DNA of 6,209 bases from an uncultured Saprospiraceae bacterium (GCA_938002705.1 CALLAG010000142.1:1-6209), one strand, 5' to 3'. Numbered from the stretch's first letter, positions 1-5,545 are shown. The notes: generated by a model from the letters alone, not told the origin. Numbers and translations: made by a program.

Positions 1-458
1 TAAATACTAATATTGCTGTAAGAAGAAATCAAGATAACACCTTAGAAGAAAATACATTTACTATTAATCTTCATAATCAACATAATTACAAGAACGTAGA
101 TCTTTCGTTCTCCTTACTTCAGCATCTATTAGATAAAAAATCTATAAACATCAGCACAGAAGTAGGTGCAGGTGTTAACCGCATGTTCGCTCTGAACAAT
201 AATCTTTCTGCAGTAGATATCTCAGATATATCATATAGTATAGCCTCGATAGATGAAAGTAGTACTCAGGATAATCTGAACAATACAAGGGCTCATATGA
301 TATTAGGTATCAATGCTGGTGCTACAATATCTACGCAAGTTGATCTCAACTTTGCTTACTTATACAAAAGCGACTTCTCTCCTATCTTTAGCTCTGGAGA
401 CTTCAGTACTACACTGATAAGGCATCAATTCGTTGTTAGTGCTAAGACAAGATTCTAA
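1..458 (+). CDS. C-terminal part of an outer-membrane beta-barrel protein (5' end outside window)
   Basis: The frame is open from position 3 to the TAA at 456-458, giving 151 residues. The ATG at 183 is internal: the same frame continues upstream to the window edge with the same composition. The sequence alternates polar and hydrophobic residues in short stretches (for example INISTEVGAGVNRMF and VDLNFAYLYKS) separated by polar loops rich in Asn, Ser and Asp, and it ends in ...SAKTRF. A terminal Phe is typical of outer-membrane barrels recognised by the BAM machinery. The last four to six strands of a barrel are probably present. The subfamily is not recognised and no enzymatic motif is visible, so the role (porin, adhesin or structural barrel) is open. 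No strong terminator follows; only a weak 7-bp hairpin at 500-517 is present. Confidence 0.7.
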   Translation, partial: NTNIAVRRNQDNTLEENTFTINLHNQHNYKNVDLSFSLLQHLLDKKSINISTEVGAGVNRMFALNNNLSAVDISDISYSIASIDESSTQDNLNNTRAHMILGINAGATISTQVDLNFAYLYKSDFSPIFSSGDFSTTLIRHQFVVSAKTRF

Positions 459-678
459 TCACTGCCTTACGTATCACCTCATTTCAGTCTCCTACGATGT
501 GTTAGCTTTAGCTAATACTAAGATGTGGATACAACATAAGTTGCAACCTACAATTCGTCCTTAAAATTTATAATAATTAGACAGAAGTTACTGAAGATAA
601 AGAGAATAAATATCTCATGTTAGTCAGAGAATATTTACAATAAGATGTCTACTATATATGGATATAGGGCAAAAGGAA
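459..678. other. Intergenic region between barrel gene and tRNA terminator
   Basis: This stretch is AT-rich and has no convincing reading frame on either strand. It holds one weak inverted repeat (TTAGC-TTTA-GCTAA at 502-515, extendable to 7 bp with a G-U pair) without a following T-run. That repeat could end the upstream barrel transcript only weakly. Nothing else was recognised. Confidence 0.5.
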
Positions 679-707
679 GCCCCTGAAATAAAATCGACTT
701 CAAGGGC
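679..707 (-). terminator. Terminator-like hairpin downstream of tRNA-CAT
   Basis: Read on the minus strand, arms GCCCTTGAA and TTCAGGGGC form a 9-bp stem with one G-U pair and an 11-nt loop. It begins 12 nt after the tRNA 3' end. The following sequence (CTTCCTTTTG) is only moderately T-rich, so termination may be incomplete. Position directly after the tRNA on the same strand supports the call. Confidence 0.6.
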
Positions 708-719
708 TGTACTCCTAAG

Positions 720-793
720 TGGTTCCACAAGGACTCGAACCTTGGACCCTCTGATTATGAGTCAGATGCTCTAACCAACTGAGCTATAGAACC
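720..793 (-). tRNA. tRNA with anticodon CAT (elongator Met, or Ile2 if lysidine-modified)
   Basis: The minus strand folds into a complete 74-nt cloverleaf. It has a 7-bp acceptor stem (GGTTCTA with TGGAACC, one G-U), a D arm GCTC/GAGC around AGTTGGTTA, an anticodon stem TCTGA/TCAGA with loop CTCATAA, variable loop GGGTC, a T arm CAAGG/CCTTG with loop TTCGAGT, and discriminator A at 720. CCA is not encoded, since CTT follows, so the ends must be added by the CCA-adding enzyme. The anticodon is CAT. It is not an initiator type, because the acceptor has a paired G1-C72 and the anticodon stem lacks three G-C pairs. CAT alone cannot separate elongator tRNA-Met from the AUA-reading tRNA-Ile2 whose C34 is converted to lysidine by TilS. 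Acceptor pairs U4-A69 and C5-G68 are intermediate between the two E. coli types. Confidence 0.95.
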
Positions 794-846
794 GTATTGT
801 ATGTAGTCAGATCCTCTGATAGGATCATGCTCTGATTAAGAGTCTG

Positions 847-877
847 CAAATATAGGTCATTATACCATATCATCGAA
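847..877 (-). promoter_or_regulatory. Bacteroidota-type promoter for tRNA-CAT
   Basis: On the minus strand a perfect TAnnTTTG -7 box (TATATTTG, 847-854) is preceded, after exactly 19 nt, by TTCG (874-877), one base off the TTTG -33 box. This is the known primary-sigma consensus of Bacteroidota. The predicted start is near 841-844, about 50 nt before the mature tRNA. The leader contains a 6-bp hairpin (GATCCT/AGGATC, 810-826) that would be removed in tRNA processing. Confidence 0.75.
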
Positions 878-1032
878 GTATTATCTACTCAATTTACACT
901 CAAAAGAAAATGTCTTACGAGTGAGCCAAATTATCTAACTAAAACAGCTACTTATAATCAAACCTATACTCATTATATAGAAGGAGCGACTCCATATAAT
1001 GTATAGATCCACCAATTAACGCTCATCTTATC

Positions 1033-1107
1033 AGACATATTGTCAGTATGTTTTAATATTTTATGACAATATGTCACACTTTATTTGAGTTTTCTATCAA
1101 TTTGTCA
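1033..1107 (+). promoter_or_regulatory. Three phased inverted repeats upstream of hsp20 (putative activator sites)
   Basis: Three 13-bp dyads of the form TGACA-N3-TGTCA are visible: AGACA-TAT-TGTCA (1033-1045), TGACA-ATA-TGTCA (1064-1076, perfect) and TATCA-ATT-TGTCA (1095-1107, left arm degenerate). Their centres fall at 1039, 1070 and 1101, exactly 31 bp apart, about three helical turns, so bound dimers would line up on one DNA face. Sites 1 and 2 also make a perfect 12-bp inverted repeat (1034-1045 with 1064-1075). The array ends 12 bp before a -24/-12 promoter candidate and 76 bp before the hsp20 start codon. An enhancer-binding activator or a heat-shock regulator is inferred; the protein is not in this window. 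No CIRCE or HAIR heat-shock operator was seen. Confidence 0.6.
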
Positions 1108-1119
1108 CTTTTTGTGGCA

Positions 1120-1135
1120 TGGTACAGCAATTGAT
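1120..1135 (+). promoter_or_regulatory. Sigma-54-like (-24/-12) promoter candidate for hsp20
   Basis: The sequence TGGTACAGCAATTGAT matches the known sigma-54 pattern TGGYRYR-N4-TTGCW at every fixed position except the C of the -12 element, which is A here. The predicted start is near 1145-1146, leaving an untranslated leader of about 38 nt. No TTTG-N19-TAnnTTTG promoter was found between the dyads and the gene. An overlapping alternative (TGGCAT at 1115) has a better -24 box but its GC comes one base too early. The -12 mismatch is the main doubt. Confidence 0.45.
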
Positions 1136-1183
1136 CTATCCATATCGTAATTGAATATTTCTAAAACAAAAAACATATAGATT

Positions 1184-1624
1184 ATGAACATTTTAAATTA
1201 TGCAAAACCAGTACAACACAAGAATCTTTCACAAGCATTAGACAACTTCTTTAACATTCCTGATTCTGTGGGGACTAAGCTATCTTACTCTAAGCCTTCT
1301 GTCAATATCAGAGAAAACAAAGACAGTTACGCTATAGAAATAGCAGCTCCAGGCCTAAAGAAGGAACACTTCAACATCTTAGTAGAGAAAGACCAGCTGA
1401 TAGTAGAAGCTACTATTGAGAGCAACTCTGAGACATCTGAAGATGAAGGCAAGTATACGAGAAGAGAATTCAACTTCGGATCTTTTAGAAGATCATTCCA
1501 CATCTCTGATAAGATCAACTCAGAGAAGATAGATGCACAATATGAGGATGGTATTCTGACTCTTACATTAGACAAAAGAGAAGAGGCTAAAGACAAGCCA
1601 GCAAGAACTATCACAATTAGCTAA
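1184..1624 (+). CDS. hsp20: Small heat-shock protein, Hsp20/alpha-crystallin family
   Basis: This encodes an ATP-independent cytoplasmic chaperone of 146 residues that holds unfolding proteins for refolding by DnaK and ClpB. The N-terminal arm (1-36) is variable. The alpha-crystallin domain runs from about residue 37 (KPSVNI) to 131, with the family landmarks AAPGLKKEHFNI (54-65), YTRREFNFGSFRRSF (91-105) and the A-x-x-x-G-I-L signature region AQYEDGILTLTL (118-129). The C-terminal extension ends in ITI (143-145), the I-x-I motif that docks on neighbouring subunits and drives oligomer assembly. Length is usual for bacterial members. The ATG is preceded by A-rich sequence and no Shine-Dalgarno motif, normal for Bacteroidota. 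The gene appears monocistronic: its own promoter region lies upstream and a strong hairpin at 1668-1704 follows. An ORF on the opposite strand inside it is a shadow. Confidence 0.97.
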   Translation: MNILNYAKPVQHKNLSQALDNFFNIPDSVGTKLSYSKPSVNIRENKDSYAIEIAAPGLKKEHFNILVEKDQLIVEATIESNSETSEDEGKYTRREFNFGSFRRSFHISDKINSEKIDAQYEDGILTLTLDKREEAKDKPARTITIS

Positions 1625-1667
1625 GTACCTGCATGGAGTACAAAGCATTTTTTAATTGCCTTACACT

Positions 1668-1704
1668 AACAAAGGACGACTTGATTCTCAAGTCGTCCTT
1701 TGTT
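1668..1704 (+). terminator. Strong intrinsic terminator of hsp20 (hairpin family copy 1)
   Basis: Arms 1668-1684 and 1688-1704 pair perfectly over 17 bp around a 3-nt loop (TTC), followed by CATTTTG, with T-rich bases already in the distal arm. It lies 44 nt after the hsp20 stop. The core GACGACTTGATTCTCAAGTC is shared, with a few changes, with the hairpins at 2083-2115 and 4160-4196. As a perfect dyad it could act on both strands. Confidence 0.85.
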
Positions 1705-1779
1705 CATTTTGCCTATATTATAAAAAACGCTATCAAATAATTAGATGCATGCATATCATTATAAGTTAACTGATTAACA

Positions 1780-1787
1780 TAGATTTG
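1780..1787 (+). promoter_or_regulatory. Possible -7 box just before the YgjV-family gene
   Basis: TAGATTTG matches TAnnTTTG exactly, but no TTTG-like -33 box sits 17-21 nt upstream. If used, transcription would begin within a few bases of the ATG at 1793, giving an almost leaderless mRNA. A 10-bp perfect palindrome, ATGCATGCAT, lies at 1745-1754. Chance occurrence in AT-rich DNA is possible. Confidence 0.25.
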
Positions 1788-1792
1788 TTATT

Positions 1793-2032
1793 ATGGATAT
1801 AAACTCAACAGAAATCGTTGGCTACCTTGCTAGCTTATTCGTTCTACTCTCTTTTTTCAAGAAAGATATCCGGCAATTAAGAATTATTAATTCTCTAGGC
1901 TGCGGCCTGTTCGTTGCCTACGGTGTTTTATTATCCAGCATCCCCCTTATCATTACTAATGTGGCTATTCTTATTGTGAATGCATATTACCTACTCTGGA
2001 AAACTCCAGACAATGAAAAACCAAAATCCTAA
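1793..2032 (+). CDS. Small three-helix membrane protein, YgjV family
   Basis: The product is 79 residues long and almost entirely membrane-embedded. Three hydrophobic segments lie at about 8-22, 31-48 and 50-69, separated by the basic stretch KKDIRQLR (23-30) and the short turn SSIP. The pattern EIVGYLASLFVLLSF, then KDIRQLRIIN, then PLIITN and NAYYL matches the bacterial YgjV-type inner-membrane family as I recall it, whose size and three-helix layout resemble half-transporters of the SemiSWEET/PQ-loop kind. Function and substrate are not established, and transport is only a structural guess. The start is well placed because the family motif begins within eight residues. Divergent or convergent neighbours make it a single-gene unit; the dyad terminator at 2083-2115 follows but is oriented for the opposite strand. 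Confidence 0.8.
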   Translation: MDINSTEIVGYLASLFVLLSFFKKDIRQLRIINSLGCGLFVAYGVLLSSIPLIITNVAILIVNAYYLLWKTPDNEKPKS

Positions 2033-2082
2033 AGATTACTTAGGCTTGACGGCAGGGACGCCACCTATAACTATAAGAAAAG

Positions 2083-2115
2083 AAATGGACGACCTGATTA
2101 TCAAGTCGCCCATCT
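2083..2115 (-). terminator. Intrinsic terminator of the lipoprotein/barrel unit (hairpin family copy 2)
   Basis: On the plus strand the stem has A-C mismatches. On the minus strand these become G-U pairs, so arms 2101-2115 and 2083-2097 pair without interruption around loop TAA. The minus-strand RNA then runs into TTTCTTTTC. It lies 63 nt after the stop of the barrel gene. Bases 2078-2113 are identical to 4157-4192. It may also block read-through from the plus-strand YgjV gene, but less well. Confidence 0.8.
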
Positions 2116-2177
2116 TCATATCTTAGTCACTTAGTTGGGTTCTAATAATAGACCATATTAGCAATCTATAAAAAATA

Positions 2178-2723
2178 TTAAAAATGAAAACCTAATTTCA
2201 ATTGCCCAATATTTAATAATTTTAATTCACTCCAATTACTGTTAGCCTGTGGACCAAAATCATCTGTATCCCTTGTTGTATTATATATAAATGCTAATGT
2301 GGGTTCTGTAGATAATGAGAAATGGTCACCTATACGATAGAGTATCCCCCAGAATCCATAGACGCCGTAATTACGATTTATTCTGTTACTACTTTTTATG
2401 CTATTAGTGCTGTGATTTAATTCGCATCCATAGTAGAAGTCCCACTTACCATCTGAAGAAAAGGATCGATCTATACCTAACCTTACCGCTATATCTGTAA
2501 TACCAGCATTAGAAGATGTCACATCAAGATTAATAGCACTCCTTAGATTGTACTTAGCACCTATAGCATACCTATAGCTTAAGTCCAGATTATTTACTTG
2601 CTCATTAAATAGAACTATAAAATTAGATGCATTAATAGATAACTGATTTTTATTTTCAGTTCTTTGAGAATATCCATTTATACAATACAAACACGTTAGC
2701 GTTACCGCCCATAACTTTACCAC
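2178..2723 (-). CDS. Small outer-membrane beta-barrel protein, GTG start
   Basis: The product is 181 residues. A signal peptide occupies about residues 1-19 (Lys3, a hydrophobic core LWAVTLTCLYC, then NGYS), with Gln20 as likely mature N-terminus, common in Bacteroidota. The mature part alternates hydrophobic and polar residues in roughly eight strands (for example LDLSYRYAIGAKYNL, WDFYYGCEL, LLNIGQLKLGFHF) and ends in Phe, as outer-membrane barrels do. The size fits an eight-stranded barrel. The start is GTG at 2721-2723: an in-frame TGA lies 36 nt upstream and no ATG lies between. The start overlaps the stop of the upstream lipoprotein gene by 7 nt (GTGGTAA), implying translational coupling. 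A shared function at the outer membrane is inferred, and no specific family is recognised. The terminator is at 2083-2115. Confidence 0.8.
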   Translation of the reverse strand: MVKLWAVTLTCLYCINGYSQRTENKNQLSINASNFIVLFNEQVNNLDLSYRYAIGAKYNLRSAINLDVTSSNAGITDIAVRLGIDRSFSSDGKWDFYYGCELNHSTNSIKSSNRINRNYGVYGFWGILYRIGDHFSLSTEPTLAFIYNTTRDTDDFGPQANSNWSELKLLNIGQLKLGFHF

Positions 2724-3874
2724 GATCCAGTAAATTCTTTTACCATCTCCTCTAAATCACCAAGAAATGATTCTACATAATTAAAGCTATCCTCTACCGT
2801 TAGATCTTTGTAGTAGATATTCATAACCTCATTATCCTCATCATACTCAAGGTCAGCTATCTTTATACCGTTAAAAAGAACATCCAAATCTAAGAGAGAA
2901 TTAAATTGATTCTCAGTAGGGTCATCTATAGCAATTAGACTTCCAAGATCAGCAATCGACTGTACCGTCAACGCTCCAGCGTTTATTTTGACATGTGCTT
3001 TTTCTACAGAGTCTTCATTAATATTTTCGAAATCGTCATCGGATAGTTCTATATCAATTTCGATCCCCATATTACAACTTTGACCATCGTTAGCTATTAT
3101 ACTCGCTGAGAATTCTGTTGCTGATACTCGTGATACTGACATAGCGATATCCATTGGAGCAATAAACAAATTAGCATTTAAAGAAACTGGGATTTCAAAA
3201 TTTGAATTACTCGCATACTCTATATTATCAAGATTAAATTCCATCAGCTTCTGGCTATCTACGGTCATTATAACATGAATTTCTGTCGGCAAGAACAATC
3301 TTTCTCCATCTATCAAGACTTGCTGATCTTCGTATTTATCTATTCTTAATTCTACGTTATTCGTGTTTTGTGTCTCGTCAGAAGGAAATCTAAAGACAAC
3401 CTCATCAGTTACATTGTTTATCTTTTGCCATGACTTAGAGGTCTGAACGTACTGATATGTTCCTGAGTGGTATGATAAATCAATTCTACTGTTATCATCT
3501 ATATGTTCCCCATCAATAACTTCGTCTAATTCATCAGTTAAGTCTTCAAGCCAGTTTTCATTTAATACTTCGCCATCAGACATTTTCAAAAACTTTCTAA
3601 ACATTACGTCTGTCGTTGTAGAATTCTTAAAGTCATCGACGCAACTCAGCATTTGGTTAAATGAAGATTTAATATTCTCAATATCTTCAGCTACAGTAGT
3701 TTCTACGGGACACAAAGGACAATCGCCTCCACAATCTATACCAGTTTCTGTGCCGTTCATGACCCCGTCACTACACATGGCATTATCTGGATCATCATCT
3801 CCACATGACGAAATAAATAGGACCCCACAAAGGATAGAAATAGAAAGAAAGAAAAATTTGAAATGATTTACCAT
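2717..3874 (-). CDS. Secreted lipoprotein with Cys-rich CxDGxxNGxETGxDCGG motif, function unknown
   Basis: The product is 385 residues from the ATG at 3872-3874. Residues 1-23 form a lipoprotein signal peptide (His4, Lys6, then a long hydrophobic core) with lipobox FISS-C24. GDDDP follows; acidic residues just after the lipid-modified Cys are linked to surface export in Bacteroidota. Residues 34-55 carry C-x-DG-x2-NG-x-ETG-x-DCGG-x-C-x2-C (Cys 34, 48, 52, 55), a short motif frequent in secreted Bacteroidota proteins. The rest is acidic, of mixed helix and strand character, and resembles no family I know. The frame stays open 33 codons upstream to 3973, but starting there would bury the signal peptide, so the internal ATG is preferred. 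It is the first gene of a two-gene unit with the overlapping barrel gene. No clear promoter was found; a partial -7 box (TAGATTTC) lies at 3981-3988. Confidence 0.85.
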   Translation of the reverse strand: MVNHFKFFFLSISILCGVLFISSCGDDDPDNAMCSDGVMNGTETGIDCGGDCPLCPVETTVAEDIENIKSSFNQMLSCVDDFKNSTTTDVMFRKFLKMSDGEVLNENWLEDLTDELDEVIDGEHIDDNSRIDLSYHSGTYQYVQTSKSWQKINNVTDEVVFRFPSDETQNTNNVELRIDKYEDQQVLIDGERLFLPTEIHVIMTVDSQKLMEFNLDNIEYASNSNFEIPVSLNANLFIAPMDIAMSVSRVSATEFSASIIANDGQSCNMGIEIDIELSDDDFENINEDSVEKAHVKINAGALTVQSIADLGSLIAIDDPTENQFNSLLDLDVLFNGIKIADLEYDEDNEVMNIYYKDLTVEDSFNYVESFLGDLEEMVKEFTGSW

Positions 3875-4159
3875 AATGATTTTTTTAGAAGTTTTATTTA
3901 TAATGAATTTAAACGAGAGATTAGCATCTGCTGGTATGATTGACTTAGTTTTATCAGAAAGATGAGAAAGCACTCCAATAGAAATCTAAACATTCAACTT
4001 AAATATTAGTATAAATTTATGGAATTGTAGCTATTCTGTAACTTCTATTACTTAAAGTTGCGTTAAATCTTGCTATGTGATAGTTCAAGATTTATGAAGA
4101 TCAATCAATAACGGGATAAATGACAGGAGAACTTCTATGCTTTTTATTACTTTATAAAA
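3875..4159. other. Intergenic region upstream of the lipoprotein gene
   Basis: This region must contain the minus-strand promoter of the lipoprotein unit, but no full TTTG-N19-TAnnTTTG match was seen. The nearest is TAGATTTC at 3981-3988 (minus), seven of eight bases if the two free positions are counted, lacking a -33 box. The in-frame extension 3875-3973 is judged untranslated leader. No other gene or repeat was recognised. Confidence 0.4.
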
Positions 4160-4196
4160 AGAAATGGACGACCTGATTATCAAGTCGCCCATTTCT
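4160..4196 (-). terminator. Intrinsic terminator of the lytic transglycosylase gene (hairpin family copy 3)
   Basis: Minus-strand arms 4180-4196 and 4160-4176 form a 17-bp stem (two G-U pairs, which are A-C mismatches on the plus strand) around loop TAA. TTTTTATAAAG follows. It lies 39 nt after the stop codon at 4236. Bases 4157-4192 repeat 2078-2113 exactly. Confidence 0.85.
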
Positions 4197-4235
4197 ATTT
4201 ATTAGCAATAAATATTTCTTGTTCTATTACGATGC

Positions 4236-5357
4236 CTACAAAGCGATATTCACACCGTCTTCACTTTGAGTAGAGACTATTCTTTGATAGACTATATTGT
4301 GAATGTTATCTAAGTCGTCAAGTTGTGGTTTTCTTAATGCTTTTTCTCTTAGCTCCGCTAATCTTTCCATCTCTTTCTCTGCAGCTATCTTACGCTGTCT
4401 TGATAGAGCATAAGCCTTAGGATCGTATATAGATAGATATGTCATCTTACGTGACGAGGGTATAATCAATGTGTGCCTACCATCATTCTTAGGAAAATTT
4501 CCTGTCTTATACATAGGATTGAGATATCTAAGCATATTATAATCTACATCAAGATCCTTAGCTAGCTCCTTAAAGTTATGCCCCAGTCCATCATTTACCT
4601 TGACTGTATTTCTGAGGTCCGACTCTGGAAGTGTAGGTCTCAGATCATGTGCATGATAGTACTTCATTAAATACATAGCCGCAATTACCCTTGGCAAATA
4701 TTTCTGAGTTTCTTTGGGTAGGTGATGTCTTATCACCCAATAATCCTTACTCCCACCTGATCTTCTGATAGCCTTACGTACATTACCAGGACCACAATTA
4801 TAGGCGGCTATAGCAAGCGTCCAATCATCAAAAGAGTCATACAGATAAGAAAGGTAATCTAATGCAGCGGCAGTAGATTTTTCTGGATCACGTCTTTCAT
4901 CTACATAATTATTAATCTCAAGACCCTGCATTCTTCCTGTCGCCTTCATGAATTGCCATAATCCAGAAGCTCCAGATTTTGAGACAGCGGTAGGTACAAG
5001 ATTAGATTCCACAATAGCTACATACTTAAGATCGTCTGGAAGGTTTTTCTCTTGTATTGCTTTTTCAAATATTGGAAAAAATAGATCTACACGACCTAAT
5101 ATATTCTCGCCAGCTACTCTGTAGCTCACGGTATACTCTTTGATTCTACGTCCTACTTCTGGAGTGTAATTGATATCTATGATACTGGATATATTATTAA
5201 GTCTATCCTTGATATCTGCAACAGAAAAATGGGTAGCATTATCTCTCGACTTAAGAGAACTGCCTACTACCATATGCGCCGACAGCGGCATATAGGCCAA
5301 TAGGAATACTGTTATTACTGTGGCTATGGGTCTAGCCACAATCGAATAAATGCTCAT
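4236..5357 (-). CDS. mltD: Membrane-associated lytic murein transglycosylase, MltD-like (SLT/GH23 domain)
   Basis: This enzyme cleaves the glycan strands of peptidoglycan between MurNAc and GlcNAc, forming 1,6-anhydro-MurNAc ends in the periplasm. It has 373 residues. An N-terminal signal or anchor spans about residues 6-27 (cleavage after PLSA possible). The SLT domain runs from about 92 to 240: catalytic Glu117 in VESN, then GASGLWQF (129-136) and AAYNCGPGN (184-192), all diagnostic of family GH23. Residues 253-300 (VKVNDGL...LAKDLDV...LNP...LIIP) look like a degenerate LysM-type module. Residues 316-343 are a charged, probably helical stretch. A clear C-terminal LysM repeat, as in E. coli MltD (about 450 residues), is absent. 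The ATG at 5355-5357 is supported by the signal sequence. The gene has its own promoter, a structured leader and a terminator, so it appears monocistronic, downstream of hisS on the same strand. Confidence 0.93.
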   Translation of the reverse strand: MSIYSIVARPIATVITVFLLAYMPLSAHMVVGSSLKSRDNATHFSVADIKDRLNNISSIIDINYTPEVGRRIKEYTVSYRVAGENILGRVDLFFPIFEKAIQEKNLPDDLKYVAIVESNLVPTAVSKSGASGLWQFMKATGRMQGLEINNYVDERRDPEKSTAAALDYLSYLYDSFDDWTLAIAAYNCGPGNVRKAIRRSGGSKDYWVIRHHLPKETQKYLPRVIAAMYLMKYYHAHDLRPTLPESDLRNTVKVNDGLGHNFKELAKDLDVDYNMLRYLNPMYKTGNFPKNDGRHTLIIPSSRKMTYLSIYDPKAYALSRQRKIAAEKEMERLAELREKALRKPQLDDLDNIHNIVYQRIVSTQSEDGVNIAL

Positions 5358-5412
5358 GGTAAAGAAATTTGCTGAAATCTGTAAATGGGTACTGTATAAA
5401 TCGGAATATATG

Positions 5413-5469
5413 ACTGTTTTGGTTTAAGAAACAGTATATTGTTCGTTTAGGGCTTTACTTTTTAAAGCC
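5413..5469 (-). promoter_or_regulatory. Structured 5' leader of the mltD-like gene (two hairpins)
   Basis: The predicted transcript has about 125 untranslated nt. Right after its start lies a hairpin GGCTTTA-AAAAG-TAAAGCC (5451-5469, 7-bp stem), followed by ACTGTTT/AAACAGT (5413-5419 with 5429-5435, 9-nt loop). Neither is followed by a T-run, so attenuation is not obvious; stability or translational control is possible. No known riboswitch was recognised. Confidence 0.4.
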
Positions 5470-5485
5470 ATTCCAAACTAAGATG

Positions 5486-5516
5486 CAAATATATACTCTT
5501 TAGTATATAAATCAAA
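5486..5516 (-). promoter_or_regulatory. Bacteroidota-type promoter of the mltD-like gene
   Basis: On the minus strand TTTG (5513-5516), a 19-nt spacer and TATATTTG (5486-5493) match the TTTG/TAnnTTTG consensus perfectly in sequence and spacing. The predicted start is near 5480-5483. This is the best promoter in the window. Confidence 0.85.
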
Positions 5517-5521
5517 TGACT

Positions 5522-5545
5522 CACATTAAATATTTTTATAATGTG
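5522..5545. promoter_or_regulatory. Inverted repeat just upstream of the mltD promoter
   Basis: CACATTA (5522-5528) and TAATGTG (5539-5545) form 7-bp arms around an A/T-only 10-nt centre. It ends 6 bp above the -33 box, centred near -52, a place suited to an activator or AT-rich upstream element. It could instead be a weak end for the hisS transcript, but no T-run follows. Confidence 0.3.

Noticed and set aside
183..458. ATG at 183 as the start of a 91-residue protein
   Set aside because: The same frame is open to the window edge with matching barrel-like composition, and no promoter or signal peptide lies at 183.
500..517. Hairpin after the partial barrel gene as a terminator
   Set aside because: Short stem and no following T-run; too weak to call.
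1115..1130. Alternative -24/-12 promoter starting TGGCAT
   Set aside because: The GC of its -12 element is one base too close to the -24 GG, a spacing sigma-54 does not normally tolerate.
1327..1614. 95-codon reading frame on the minus strand
   Set aside because: It lies wholly inside the clear hsp20 gene on the other strand and shows no recognisable protein features.
1745..1754. ATGCATGCAT palindrome as an operator
   Set aside because: A single simple 10-bp palindrome without a clear promoter nearby is weak evidence.
2049..2066. GC-rich patch in AT-rich intergenic DNA, possibly a separate hairpin or gene end
   Set aside because: Its arms pair only poorly and no frame continues through it; it may be chance.
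3875..3973. 33-codon N-terminal extension of the lipoprotein
   Set aside because: It would place a polar segment before a lipoprotein signal peptide; the internal ATG at 3872-3874 gives a normal signal sequence.
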